Positions 51,462 to 58,209 of a DNA stretch of 64,000 nt are shown piece after piece. Below the pieces are notes generated by a model, which saw nothing but the letters and a program-made list of their open reading frames with translations, was not told where the DNA came from and searched no databases. The position numbers and the translations under genes were made by a program. The stretch's first letter is position 1, and each line of letters begins with the position of its first letter. The stretch is from a virus, in IMG/VR virus record IMGVR_UViG_3300044641_010298, positions 40,213-104,212 of that record; one strand, given 5' to 3'.

Positions 51462-51629
51462 CTAGAAGGTGATCACCTGCTCCCAGTCAAATTCCTCGGC
51501 ATCCGTGAGCAGCGCATCAAAGAGGCTCTGCTCAGCGCCGGAATCACCCAGTGCCTCCTGCATCGCCTCGCTTGGTGGCTGGTCAGGCCGCCGCTCGATT
51601 ACAATCTGGCGCGTCCTGGCGCGGTCCAT
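51462..51629 (-). CDS. 55-residue acidic protein, unknown
   Basis: MDRARTRQIVIERRPDQPPS then an acidic end (LLTDAEEFDWEQVITF). The ATG overlaps the stop of the upstream gene (TGATG). No domain recognised. Confidence 0.55.
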   Translation of the reverse strand: MDRARTRQIVIERRPDQPPSEAMQEALGDSGAEQSLFDALLTDAEEFDWEQVITF

Positions 51630-51859
51630 CACTCATCCTCGCCACGCTTCGTGTTGCCTGTCTGGGGCTGGCGCTTCCGGATCACCAGGGTGGCCCGTGG
51701 GCGCTCGCCTGGCTTGAGCTCGGCGTCATCCTTCGGGTAGAAGACCACGAAGGTGCTGTCGCGGAGGTCAACGAGCGCTGGAAGATCGGCTCCGCCGATC
51801 AGGTACTCATCCCCGTTCTTGTCGGTGCGGGGCGTCAAACGGATCTCAAATTGGTTCAT
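51629..51859 (-). CDS. 76-residue protein, unknown
   Basis: Start ATG 51857-51859 chosen for AAAGGAT ahead; an in-frame ATG eight codons upstream is possible. FEIRLTPRTDKNGDEYLIGG and FVVFYPKDDAELKPGERPRA suggest a beta fold. Coupled to the downstream gene by TGATG. Confidence 0.55.
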   Translation of the reverse strand: MNQFEIRLTPRTDKNGDEYLIGGADLPALVDLRDSTFVVFYPKDDAELKPGERPRATLVIRKRQPQTGNTKRGEDE

Positions 51860-51872
51860 GGTAACATCCTTT

Positions 51873-52142
51873 CTATGATACATCTTTGTCGTCTGGCTCC
51901 TCGCTCACCGGACCATTCCGGAAAGGGAGGACATTGGGTCGAGGCGGAGCCTCCTCCTCGTCATCATCGTCGTCGTCATCGTACTGCCACCCGTTGGCGA
52001 GCAGCATCGCGATGAAGGTCGCCACCGTCTCCTGATGCATCTTGATGATCCGATCCCCGGTCCGCAGGCCGTAGATCGCGCCAAGGATCGCACCGCTGAT
52101 GAAAGAGAGCGTGACGAGGATGAGGGCGACTGAGGGGTCCAT
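51873..52142 (-). CDS. Single-pass membrane protein with acidic tail
   Basis: 89 residues. Hydrophobic helix at about 4-26 (SVALILVTLSFISGAILGAI), a helical neck, then a run of Asp/Glu (residues 55-65). No clear ribosome site; probably part of the 52361-52173 transcript. Confidence 0.5.
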   Translation of the reverse strand: MDPSVALILVTLSFISGAILGAIYGLRTGDRIIKMHQETVATFIAMLLANGWQYDDDDDDDEEEAPPRPNVLPFRNGPVSEEPDDKDVS

Positions 52143-52172
52143 GGCTATATTCTGGTCCAGGGCTGCGGGTTG

Positions 52173-52352
52173 TTAATGCTCGAGCGAGCCGGTCCGCACT
52201 TGGACCAGCGTCCATAGGTCATCCAGCGCCGGGTCCGGGTCCTCCTGTAGGGCAGCTTTAAGCGAGAAGAGGTCGTCGGGTTCCATCTCGTTCAGGAGCC
52301 AGAGGTTGTCTGCGACCTGACGAGGGGTGGGCGGTGCTTCAAGATTGATCAT
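52173..52352 (-). CDS. 59-residue acidic helical protein
   Basis: MINLEAPPTPRQVADNLWLL then EMEPDDLFSLKAALQED. AGGAG seven bases before the ATG, which lies 8 bp past the micro-gene upstream. No domain recognised. Confidence 0.58.
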   Translation of the reverse strand: MINLEAPPTPRQVADNLWLLNEMEPDDLFSLKAALQEDPDPALDDLWTLVQVRTGSLEH

Positions 52353-52360
52353 GTTGACTC

Positions 52361-52414
52361 CTATCGGAAAGAAGCGAGGAAGAGAAGGATGATGATGCCC
52401 ATGATGATCGCCAT
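52361..52414 (-). CDS. 17-residue hydrophobic micropeptide
   Basis: The whole peptide is MAIIMGIIILLFLASFR: a single membrane helix with a terminal Arg. Supported by a perfect AAGGAGG ribosome site seven bases ahead and its own full-consensus promoter. Confidence 0.6.
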   Translation of the reverse strand: MAIIMGIIILLFLASFR

Positions 52415-52435
52415 TGTTTGCCTCCTTACCTTGTT

Positions 52436-52464
52436 ATTGTACCAGGTCGCCCACCGCCCGCACG
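52436..52464 (-). promoter_or_regulatory. Promoter, CGTGCG-17-TACAAT
   Basis: -35 at 52459-52464 in GCCCGTGCGGGC, TGG-extended -10. Serves 52361-52414 and probably 52173-52352. Confidence 0.75.
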
Positions 52465-52467
52465 GGC

Positions 52468-52614
52468 TTAGCCCTCGACCTCGATCACCTGGAGGAGGCC
52501 CTCGATCGTGTCGAGGTCGAGGCCGGACCAGAGGGCGCGGGAGATGACCACGCCGGTGTCGAGCCCCTGGGCCTTGGTCGCGAGGATCTGGTCGATGAAG
52601 TGGTGAGCTGCCAT
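52468..52614 (-). CDS. 48-residue protein, paralogue of 59658-59810
   Basis: MAAHHFIDQILATKAQGLDT, then VVISRALWSGLDLDTIEGLL. The HHxFIDQ, ISRxLWSGLDLxTIxxLL pattern recurs at 59658-59810. An in-frame alternative ATG lies in the leader hairpin eight codons upstream (MDSALEAN extension). Confidence 0.66.
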   Translation of the reverse strand: MAAHHFIDQILATKAQGLDTGVVISRALWSGLDLDTIEGLLQVIEVEG

Positions 52615-52626
52615 GTTTGCCTCCAG

Positions 52627-52645
52627 GGCGGAGTCCATCCCCGCC
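52627..52645 (-). repeat. Leader hairpin with ATGGAC (copy 2)
   Basis: GGCGGGGATGGACTCCGCC; stem GGCGG/CCGCC. The ATG is in frame with the gene. Confidence 0.6.
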
Positions 52646-52658
52646 GCCTTGCCAGATT

Positions 52659-52687
52659 ATTCTACCATCAGCTGTCAGGGTCGCACG
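52659..52687 (-). promoter_or_regulatory. Promoter, CGTGCG-17-TAGAAT
   Basis: -35 at 52682-52687, -10 at 52659-52664. Serves 52468-52614. Confidence 0.73.
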
Positions 52688-52705
52688 AGGCCCCGGCCGG
52701 TGAGG

Positions 52706-53011
52706 CTAGAGGGAAAGGAATCGAGAGATATCAGAGGAATCAATGTAGAACTCAATGCCGGATTGAGTCTTGAGGCGGAGCTGGGGATGGGCCAGGCCGG
52801 CCTGCTTGGAGGTCAGGATGGCCAGGAGCTGGACTTGATCACCGGGGTTCAGGTGGGAGGTGGGATCAGGATTGATGGGGTAGGAATTGAAGGGGCCGGG
52901 GTGCCGGGAAACAAGGTTGGGAATGCGGGGGTTGAAGTTGATGCAGGTTTTCTTGGTGATGGTGAGGGTGGAGGGGTTGGTGTTCCGGATGATGGTGAGG
53001 TTGAGAGCCAT
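52706..53011 (-). CDS. Small protein, unknown
   Basis: 101 residues, Pro/Asn-rich middle (NPRIPNLVSRHPGPFNSYPI) between beta-like ends (LNLTIIRNTNPSTLTITKK; FYIDSSDISRFLSL). Less GC-rich at the third codon position than its neighbours. Own promoter. Confidence 0.56.
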   Translation of the reverse strand: MALNLTIIRNTNPSTLTITKKTCINFNPRIPNLVSRHPGPFNSYPINPDPTSHLNPGDQVQLLAILTSKQAGLAHPQLRLKTQSGIEFYIDSSDISRFLSL

Positions 53012-53031
53012 TTGTCCTCCTTGGCCTATTC

Positions 53032-53060
53032 ATTATACCAATCGATTCCGGATTCGCACG
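53032..53060 (-). promoter_or_regulatory. Promoter, CGTGCG-17-TATAAT
   Basis: -35 at 53055-53060, consensus -10 at 53032-53037. Serves 52706-53011. Confidence 0.76.
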
Positions 53061-53087
53061 AGGCCCGGAAGGCCGGAGGCCATCCCG

Positions 53088-53471
53088 TTACGGGGCCGCC
53101 TCGAGCCCGAAGAAGCCGTCGTCACCGAGGACGAGGTCGAGCTTCGCCATCATCGCCGCGGCCTCGCCGCTGACCACCTCCTCGGCCGTCAGGACCGGGA
53201 CCACGACCGGCGCCGCTTCGACCACCTTCCGGGGCCGCTTGAGGACCGCCTCCGGGAGGGTCATGCCCGCCGCCTTCACCGCGGCCTTCGCACGATGGCC
53301 GATCGAGACCCGGGTCCCGCGGTCGAAGTCACCGCCGGTCACGTGCATGAGCATCTTCGAACCCCAGCGAAGAGGGGATGCGACAAACACTTCACCATCA
53401 GCAATCCCGTGGACCACGATGTTTCCGTCCTCAAGAACCACAGATTCGATAGAGATGTTCTTTGAAGCCAT
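53088..53471 (-). CDS. KRPRK-family paralogue A, 127 residues
   Basis: Start ATG 53469-53471 (MASKNISIESVVLEDGNIVV). Shared with 59139-59588 and 61753-62079: a beta-rich first half (FVASPLRWGSKMLMHVTGGD, FDRGTRVSIGHRAKAAVKAA) then a basic VLKRPRK linker. The tail is unique (MMAKLDLVLGDDGFF). Probably nucleic-acid- or protein-binding; function unknown. Confidence 0.68.
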   Translation of the reverse strand: MASKNISIESVVLEDGNIVVHGIADGEVFVASPLRWGSKMLMHVTGGDFDRGTRVSIGHRAKAAVKAAGMTLPEAVLKRPRKVVEAAPVVVPVLTAEEVVSGEAAAMMAKLDLVLGDDGFFGLEAAP

Positions 53472-53512
53472 GTTTAACTCCTTGGTTGATTGCTGTTTGT
53501 TTCCGCCAGGAT

Positions 53513-53541
53513 ATTTTACCACTCATCTCAATGTTCGCACG
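53513..53541 (-). promoter_or_regulatory. Promoter, CGTGCG-17-TAAAAT
   Basis: -35 at 53536-53541, TGG-extended -10 at 53513-53518. Serves 53088-53471. Marks the left edge of the HNH insertion. Confidence 0.72.
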
Positions 53542-53581
53542 AGAATCGATACATGAGAGAAGTTGTCGCCATACTTAGACT

Positions 53582-53672
53582 AGACCCCTGGTGAGTTAGT
53601 TCTCTTCTCCGGCAGAGAACTTCTGCGACAAACGATTTGTTCGCAACTCAGTATCAACCAGGGGTCTTTTTT
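53582..53672 (+). ncRNA. Structured RNA with intrinsic terminator, ahead of HNH gene
   Basis: Outer stem AGACCCCTGGT (53582-53592) / ACCAGGGGTCT (53657-53667), perfect 11 bp, continued by GAGTT/AACTC and enclosing two hairpins: GTTCTC/GAGAAC (53599-53620) and GCGACAAA/TTTGTTCGC (53625-53644, one bulge). A T-run follows, so it reads rightward. It may be a stand-alone small RNA or an attenuating leader of the endonuclease gene. Family not recognised. Confidence 0.6.
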
Positions 53673-53729
53673 GTCAGAAGAGAATATATAGAAACATCGA
53701 GGATTGATACTCCTCGTCCGGAGAGAAAC

Positions 53730-54392
53730 ATGACCAAAGCAATATACGCAGAGTGCATGTATTGTGGGAAGCCACACAGAAAGAAATCAGCAAGCCCACG
53801 ATGTTCCAAGTGCAAATACCTCGACCCTGATTTTAGGAAGAAAGTTTCAGATGGTCTCAAACAAAGCCTCAACAATCCTGAGACAAGAAAGTCAAGATCA
53901 GAGAAAGCAAAGCGAATGTGGTCTGATGAATCATACAGAGAAAAACAAGCTGAATCATATTCCTCCAGAAAAGACGAAGAATATCGATCCAAGCAATCGA
54001 TTTCAAATAGCTCTATTTGGTCAAGCCTAGAGCTTCGAGAAAGACAATCAAAAATGGCAAAAGAAAGATGGGACAATCCTGATTACAGGAGCAAATTTCT
54101 TGAAACAGTCAGGGAAGAAGAATACAGAAAGAGAAAATCTCTCTCGCTGGGCGGAGATGGTGACTTAAGTAGAATCGAAAATGATCAATCATCTGCGCTC
54201 AAGCAGTGGTCAAAGAAAGTAAAAACAAGAGACAACCATCAATGCCAGCACTGCGGATCAGTGAATGATTTGCATGCTCATCACGTCAAGCGAAAAGCAA
54301 TGTTTCCTGATCTGGCCCTTGAGATTACCAATGGAATCACGCTCTGCTCATTGTGCCATGCACAAGAGCACAGAAAGCTGAACAATCAGTAG
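53730..54392 (+). CDS. HNH homing endonuclease
   Basis: 220 residues, AT-rich and rightward amid GC-rich leftward genes, so a mobile insertion. Start ATG 53730 with GGAGAG five bases ahead. N-terminal CMYCGKPHRKK and CSKC zinc pair; repeated DNA-contact segments (NPETRKSRSEKAKRMWSDES, SKMAKERWDNPDYRSKF); C-terminal HNH core CQHCGSVNDLHAHHVKRK, then TLCSLCHAQEHRK. Its stop overlaps the convergent next gene by 7 bp. Confidence 0.88.
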   Translation: MTKAIYAECMYCGKPHRKKSASPRCSKCKYLDPDFRKKVSDGLKQSLNNPETRKSRSEKAKRMWSDESYREKQAESYSSRKDEEYRSKQSISNSSIWSSLELRERQSKMAKERWDNPDYRSKFLETVREEEYRKRKSLSLGGDGDLSRIENDQSSALKQWSKKVKTRDNHQCQHCGSVNDLHAHHVKRKAMFPDLALEITNGITLCSLCHAQEHRKLNNQ

Positions 54393-54580
54393 ACAACGAC
54401 TTTAATTATCTGGTCGTCGTAGCCCCAGCACCACTCGCCGGGGCGGACCATGCCGTCGAAGCCGGGCCGGCCGTTCTTGATGTCCGATTCCTTGGACTCG
54501 ACCTCGACCGTGCGGACCTCGCCGCCAAAGGCGCGGTACTTGATGATGGAGCCGACGCGGTAGTTGTGCTGCTTGTTCAT
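54386..54580 (-). CDS. 64-residue SH3/KOW-like protein
   Basis: YRVGSIIKYRAFGGEVRTVE, then ESDIKNGRPGFDGMV and DDQIIKVVVY; short beta-barrel pattern as in KOW-type phage proteins. Convergent with the endonuclease gene. AAGGAGG site and own promoter. Confidence 0.6.
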   Translation of the reverse strand: MNKQHNYRVGSIIKYRAFGGEVRTVEVESKESDIKNGRPGFDGMVRPGEWCWGYDDQIIKVVVY

Positions 54581-54599
54581 CTTGCCTCCTTGTGAAGTT

Positions 54600-54628
54600 A
54601 TTCTACCACACCCGACCCGACCCGCACG
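54600..54628 (-). promoter_or_regulatory. Promoter, CGTGCG-17-TAGAAT
   Basis: -35 at 54623-54628, -10 at 54600-54605. Serves 54386-54580. Confidence 0.75.
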
Positions 54629-54630
54629 GG

Positions 54631-54915
54631 TCAGATCGACGCGAGTCCCATCTTCAGGAGGTCGATCCTCCGGACCTGGGAAGGACGGGGGTCACGGTGA
54701 TTGGACCACTTCTTGATGTCCTTCTCGATCACACCCTTCAGGAGTCGGATCGAGTCCTCCTGGGTCGAACCCCACTTTCCACACTCCACAGTCCTGGATC
54801 CATCCGCGCACATCCAGGTCTTCCACACGTCCTCAGTCAGTCCCTGGACCTTGAGATAGGAGAAGAATCCATTGGGGGCGACCGTCGTTTCGATGAAGAA
54901 GTTGAGACCCATCAT
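54631..54915 (-). CDS. 94-residue protein, unknown
   Basis: Start is the first of two ATGs (54913-54915) after AAGGAGGACAGA. FFIETTVAPNGFFSYLKVQG then WKTWMCADGSRTVECGKWG; ends helical and basic. No family recognised. Confidence 0.6.
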   Translation of the reverse strand: MMGLNFFIETTVAPNGFFSYLKVQGLTEDVWKTWMCADGSRTVECGKWGSTQEDSIRLLKGVIEKDIKKWSNHRDPRPSQVRRIDLLKMGLASI

Positions 54916-54943
54916 TCTGTCCTCCTTGGTTCCTGACCTCGAT

Positions 54944-54972
54944 ATCATACCATCGATCGGGTCGGTCGCACG
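54944..54972 (-). promoter_or_regulatory. Promoter, CGTGCG-17-TATGAT
   Basis: -35 at 54967-54972, -10 at 54944-54949. Serves 54631-54915. Confidence 0.74.
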
Positions 54973-54974
54973 GG

Positions 54975-55205
54975 TCAGATCGCGACGGAGCCGTCCTGGG
55001 GGAGGTGCAGCCGGGCGACCGCCGCATCCATCTCAGCAGCGGACCACTCTTGGAGCTGAGCATCGACCTCGGGGGCCAGACTCCGCTCCCGGGCGAGGTC
55101 CCACAGGTCGCGGTTGATGACCGAGCCGGTCTCGAGCGGGAGCTCTCCCTTGAAGGTGGCGTTGCCGACGAGACGGATGAGGGTCGCGATTCGGTGAGCG
55201 GTCAT
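54975..55205 (-). CDS. 76-residue helical protein, related to 60122-60319
   Basis: MTAHRIATLIRLVGNATFKG, LPLETGSVINRDLWDLARER and EVDAQLQEW share the spacing IAxLIxL, ET, LxxLAxER, AxLxE with the 60122-60319 product. Unknown function. Confidence 0.62.
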   Translation of the reverse strand: MTAHRIATLIRLVGNATFKGELPLETGSVINRDLWDLARERSLAPEVDAQLQEWSAAEMDAAVARLHLPQDGSVAI

Positions 55206-55226
55206 GCTGTCCTCCGTTGTGTGTAG

Positions 55227-55255
55227 ATCATACCATCGATCGGGTCGGGCGCACG
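55227..55255 (-). promoter_or_regulatory. Promoter, CGTGCG-17-TATGAT
   Basis: -35 at 55250-55255, -10 at 55227-55232. Serves 54975-55205; lies just after the stop of the GIY-YIG gene. Confidence 0.74.
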
Positions 55256-55257
55256 GG

Positions 55258-55821
55258 TCAGCTGCCGGCGATCGTGGTCACCTGCCTGACCTCTCGGTAG
55301 CCGCCCACGCTGAAGTAGGAGCGCTGCCGGTCAGCGAGCGAGACGAGAGTTGGATCCAACGCTCGGGCCCACTTGAGCCGGTTCTCGATGATGGCGATCT
55401 GGTGCTGGTGACCGCGGCCATTCGTGGGCGGCGGGACATGGGCCCAGAGCACCCGCATCCCCATCAGCCGGTCCACAGCCGCGACCCGATCCGGGCACAG
55501 GCCCTGGTGCACCATGGCTGCAGCAGCACAGGACATCGACCAGCCAGTGCCCGTCGGGGTCCGGCTGTCGAGATGGGTGATCAGCCTCTCAGCCAGCGAG
55601 CGCCCGTGGGTCTTGCCCGCGTACATGATCTGCTCGCCCTCGAACAGGATGTAGATGCCCACGGGGTGGGGCTCGCCCGCCAGCGCCTGCACCATCAGGT
55701 CGCGGACGGAGAGATCGCCCAGCACCGGGGCGGTCCCGCTGCGGTGGAGAGCCGCGCCCTGGATCCGACCTAGCGGGAGCCCGCCCCAGTCCTCGAACCG
55801 CCAGATCTGGGCGCCGCTCAC
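55258..55821 (-). CDS. GIY-YIG nuclease domain protein
   Basis: 187 residues, GTG start overlapping the upstream stop (GTGA). Residues about 53-85 carry GIYILFEGEQIMYAGKTHGR with SLAERLITHL, the GIY-YIG core with the conserved Arg; IIENRLKWARALDPTLVS supplies the Glu. The N-terminal 50 residues are unrelated. Composition matches the GC-rich genes, unlike the HNH gene, so it may be a resident nuclease that attacks host or rival DNA rather than a recent invader. Confidence 0.72.
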   Translation of the reverse strand: MSGAQIWRFEDWGGLPLGRIQGAALHRSGTAPVLGDLSVRDLMVQALAGEPHPVGIYILFEGEQIMYAGKTHGRSLAERLITHLDSRTPTGTGWSMSCAAAAMVHQGLCPDRVAAVDRLMGMRVLWAHVPPPTNGRGHQHQIAIIENRLKWARALDPTLVSLADRQRSYFSVGGYREVRQVTTIAGS

Positions 55822-55910
55822 TGGCGATCCCCAAGCCAGAGCTGCAGGTTGCCAAGCATCCAGCCAGAGGTGAGAGCGAGGGTCAGAAGAGCCAGAATGT
55901 CGATGACCAT
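55818..55910 (-). CDS. 30-residue membrane peptide
   Basis: MVIDILALLTLALTSGWMLG then NLQLWLGDRQ. One hydrophobic helix; AGGAGG precedes the ATG. Co-translated with the GIY-YIG gene. Confidence 0.58.
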   Translation of the reverse strand: MVIDILALLTLALTSGWMLGNLQLWLGDRQ

Positions 55911-55926
55911 GTTGCCTCCTGTGATC

Positions 55927-55955
55927 ATTGTATCAATGTATCAGTGCGTTGCACG
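55927..55955 (-). promoter_or_regulatory. Promoter, CGTGCA-17-TACAAT
   Basis: -35 at 55950-55955, TGA-extended -10. Serves 55818-55910 and 55258-55821. Confidence 0.68.
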
Positions 55956-55959
55956 CGAG

Positions 55960-56076
55960 CTACATGAGCCGTTCGATCAGCCTGATGAGCCCAAAGGTGA
56001 CGAAGGGAGAGACCAGTCCCGCTGCGATGAAGATCGGGACGGGGTGTCGAATGATTGTCGGGTCCGTGTGCCTCAT
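55960..56076 (-). CDS. 38-residue membrane peptide
   Basis: MRHTDPTIIRHPVPIFIAAG, then LVSPFVTFGLIRLIERLM. Single helix. ATG overlaps the upstream stop (ATGA). Last gene of an operon of small genes. Confidence 0.55.
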   Translation of the reverse strand: MRHTDPTIIRHPVPIFIAAGLVSPFVTFGLIRLIERLM

Positions 56077-56258
56077 AGGATGTGGGGCCTCGGGTCGTAG
56101 AGCCGCCGCTCGGCCTCGAGCGCCTCGATGTGCAGCCGCATGTCCCGTGCTGCCTCCTTGCGAAGGGGTGATGGCGACCTCTCCATCGCAGCAGCCTCGC
56201 GCCGGAGACACTCGATCGTGTTGTTCAATTGGTTCCAGGGCATCCCGCTTCGGGTCAT
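56073..56258 (-). CDS. 61-residue helical protein, unknown
   Basis: MTRSGMPWNQLNNTIECLRR, then AARDMRLHIEALEAERRLYD; amphipathic helices. ATGA overlaps on both sides. Confidence 0.56.
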   Translation of the reverse strand: MTRSGMPWNQLNNTIECLRREAAAMERSPSPLRKEAARDMRLHIEALEAERRLYDPRPHIL

Positions 56259-56527
56259 TTGGGCTTCCTCTTGCGCAGTTCCTCGATCGGGATCCCGCTG
56301 AAGGCAGACCGGAGCTTCTTCTTGGCCGCGGCGTTGAAGGGGATCCCATTGACGGAGTGGACCTCCTCCGCCATCTTGAAGACCCACTCGATCGTCCCAT
56401 ACTTGTCCCGCAGCACGCGGCCCGCCCGATCAGGCTCTCGGCCCCAGTAGACATCCCAGCAGGCCTCGGCGACTGTCCGGGGCATGTCATCGGGGTGGGG
56501 GTAGGTGAATCCGACTCTGTCGCTCAT
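56255..56527 (-). CDS. 90-residue protein, unknown
   Basis: Start ATG 56525-56527 after AAGGAGA. ACWDVYWGREPDRAGRVLRD, YGTIEWVFKMAEEVHSVNG and a basic C-terminus (ELRKRKPK). Family not recognised. Confidence 0.58.
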   Translation of the reverse strand: MSDRVGFTYPHPDDMPRTVAEACWDVYWGREPDRAGRVLRDKYGTIEWVFKMAEEVHSVNGIPFNAAAKKKLRSAFSGIPIEELRKRKPK

Positions 56528-56567
56528 GTTGTCTCCTTGTGTATCATATCGCCCGGGATGGGCTCGT

Positions 56568-56792
56568 TCACTGGATCTCACTGCACGGGACGCTCTCCTC
56601 CATGATCAGGTCCTCGGGCCAGCCGGTGCTGATCTGCCCGTCGTAGAGGAGCTCCCAGTGATCGGTCCGAGTGGCACCTGCCCGCGACCCGTTCGGGACG
56701 AACTTCCCAATCCGCCGGACCACGATGAAGTAGTCCGACTGCCCCTCGACCGGGTGGTGCCACTTCCTGAGCTGCCCGAGATGGACGCTCAT
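56568..56792 (-). CDS. 74-residue beta-rich protein, unknown
   Basis: LRKWHHPVEGQSDYFIVVRR, IGKFVPNGSR, HWELLYDGQISTGWPEDLI; a probable small barrel binding a ligand or nucleic acid. ATGA overlap with the upstream gene. Confidence 0.56.
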   Translation of the reverse strand: MSVHLGQLRKWHHPVEGQSDYFIVVRRIGKFVPNGSRAGATRTDHWELLYDGQISTGWPEDLIMEESVPCSEIQ

Positions 56793-57064
56793 GCGGCGAG
56801 CCTGGGCGACAGGATCCTGACGCCGGTGACCTGAACCAGGTGATCGATGTGCACATCGTCGAGCAGCTCACCGTCCTGGAAGTGGACCGAGACATAGTCG
56901 GGGTCGTCCTCGTCGATCTCCATTACCTCGCCCAGGAGGCCGTTGCAGTGCTTGATGAACTTCCCGAAGCCGTCACCGGGCTCCATCTCCCAGTCTGCCA
57001 GGGTCATGCCGCCCGCGGTCGCATCGAAGCGGACCGTGTCGCCCACCTTCAGGCCGCCTACCAC
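56789..57064 (-). CDS. 91-residue SH3-like protein, unknown
   Basis: GLKVGDTVRFDATAGGMTLA, NGLLGEVMEIDEDDPDYVSV and LLDDVHIDHLVQVTG read as a KOW/SH3-like barrel. Overlaps the zinc-protein gene upstream by 7 bp. Confidence 0.58.
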   Translation of the reverse strand: MVGGLKVGDTVRFDATAGGMTLADWEMEPGDGFGKFIKHCNGLLGEVMEIDEDDPDYVSVHFQDGELLDDVHIDHLVQVTGVRILSPRLAA

Positions 57065-57285
57065 AGGGCACCAGAGGCCGCGACATCGAAGGCCCGCTGG
57101 CGATCTGCCTCGACCGCAGCCTCGACCGTCTCGCTGCCGTAGGACCGGCGGGCACAGGGGTCGCAGTCGAAGAGGACCGGGGTCCCGTTGACCAGCGCCT
57201 CGAACCCAACGCCGCTGGGCCGGCCGCAGGAATCGCAGCGGGGCTGCGAGGGGCGGGTGACGAAGACCAGGTTGCTGCTGCTCAT
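57058..57285 (-). CDS. 75-residue zinc-finger-like protein
   Basis: Start ATG 57283-57285 with GGAGG ahead. RCDSCGRPSGVGF and DCDPCARRSYG give two CxxC pairs about 20 residues apart. The C-terminal third is helical. Heads the 57285-55960 operon. Confidence 0.6.
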   Translation of the reverse strand: MSSSNLVFVTRPSQPRCDSCGRPSGVGFEALVNGTPVLFDCDPCARRSYGSETVEAAVEADRQRAFDVAASGALW

Positions 57286-57315
57286 CTTACCTCCAAGATC
57301 GTTGTCCACATTCAT

Positions 57316-57344
57316 ATTGTAACACAGCGGGTGCCGCCCGCACG
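57316..57344 (-). promoter_or_regulatory. Promoter, CGTGCG-17-TACAAT
   Basis: -35 at 57339-57344, -10 at 57316-57321. Probably serves the whole 57285-55960 run, the longest operon of the region. Confidence 0.73.
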
Positions 57345-57392
57345 GGACGCAGCGTTCATGCCTCGCGCGTCGTTTTGATCGAAGATGGGTGG

Positions 57393-57596
57393 TTATATGG
57401 ACCGCTGCTCCAGGTCAGCATCCAAGGGCAGAAGCTCCTCTGGCCAGCAGGTGAGCGTGACGCCAGGGACGACAGGGTCCACCAGGATGATGAGCCTGTC
57501 ATCATCGCTGTCACAGCCCAGGACCATGGCAAGCCGCCCAGCGTATTCGGGGGTCCACATCTCGGGGATGAGGCGAACGATGTCGCCCGGCCCCAT
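57393..57596 (-). CDS. 67-residue SH3-like protein
   Basis: MGPGDIVRLIPEMWTPEYAG, RLAMVLGCDSDDDRLIILVD, VTLTCWPEELLPLDAD. ATG overlaps the stop of the paralogue gene upstream (TGATG). Confidence 0.58.
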   Translation of the reverse strand: MGPGDIVRLIPEMWTPEYAGRLAMVLGCDSDDDRLIILVDPVVPGVTLTCWPEELLPLDADLEQRSI

Positions 57597-57928
57597 CAGA
57601 AGGCCCCGTCCTGGACCAGGGCCTTGCACATCCGGGCGATGGCCACTCGGGCCCCTCGACCCATGAACAGGTCCTCATCGACCCCGGCCGTGCAGGCGAG
57701 AACCTCTTCCTTGACCCCGTGCCCGACCGGCTTGGGCATCCGGGGGTGGAGGCCATTCCAGTTGACCTTGAACCGGGTCGGGTACCGAGGGTCCATCCGG
57801 TCAGTCGCCACGAACTTGTGGGTCGTGCCGTCCGGAGCAGTGGCCACCCCGCTCACCGCGATCTGACCGATGGCCGAGCGGCGGATGTCCGTGATCGAGA
57901 AGCTCCAGCGAAGGTTGGCGGTGCTCAT
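57596..57928 (-). CDS. Small protein, paralogue of 46404-46727
   Basis: 110 residues. MSTANLRWSFSIT start; HKFVATDRMDPRYPTRFKVN, HPRMPKPVGHGV and RVAIARMCKALV are the same as in the other copy, with divergence between. A duplicated early gene, 11 kb apart. Function unknown. Confidence 0.7.
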   Translation of the reverse strand: MSTANLRWSFSITDIRRSAIGQIAVSGVATAPDGTTHKFVATDRMDPRYPTRFKVNWNGLHPRMPKPVGHGVKEEVLACTAGVDEDLFMGRGARVAIARMCKALVQDGAF

Positions 57929-57963
57929 TTCGTTCTCCTTGGTCCGTGGTTCCTTACCTTCCC

Positions 57964-57992
57964 ATCATACCAGGTCGCTGTCCGCCCGCACG
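57964..57992 (-). promoter_or_regulatory. Promoter, CGTGCG-17-TATGAT
   Basis: -35 at 57987-57992, -10 at 57964-57969. Serves 57596-57928 and 57393-57596. Confidence 0.75.
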
Positions 57993-58004
57993 GGACTCGT
58001 AAGC

Positions 58005-58157
58005 TCAGGCTCCACGAATGAGTTCGATGCCGAGCGAGATCGAGGCCATGATGCTGATGAGGAAGGCGGTGCAGGCGACCGCGATCACGAGCCAGATCAG
58101 CTCGTCACGGGTCGGGAGGGTCGCGAGAGCGTTCCGGATCTGCCACTTGATGTCCAT
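58005..58157 (-). CDS. 50-residue single-pass membrane protein
   Basis: MDIKWQIRNALATLPTRDEL, then a helix IWLVIAVACTAFLISIMASI. GGAGGACAGA before the ATG. Own promoter. Confidence 0.62.
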   Translation of the reverse strand: MDIKWQIRNALATLPTRDELIWLVIAVACTAFLISIMASISLGIELIRGA

Positions 58158-58177
58158 TCTGTCCTCCGTGCTCTGTT

Positions 58178-58206
58178 ATTGTACCATGCTTGCAGCCGCT
58201 CGCACG
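58178..58206 (-). promoter_or_regulatory. Promoter, CGTGCG-17-TACAAT
   Basis: -35 at 58201-58206, -10 at 58178-58183. Serves 58005-58157. Confidence 0.75.
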
Positions 58207-58209
58207 GGC

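Noticed and set aside
53582-53672. tRNA-like cloverleaf
   Set aside because: Outer stem is 11 bp, only two inner hairpins, no anticodon or T-loop consensus, and it ends in a T-run.
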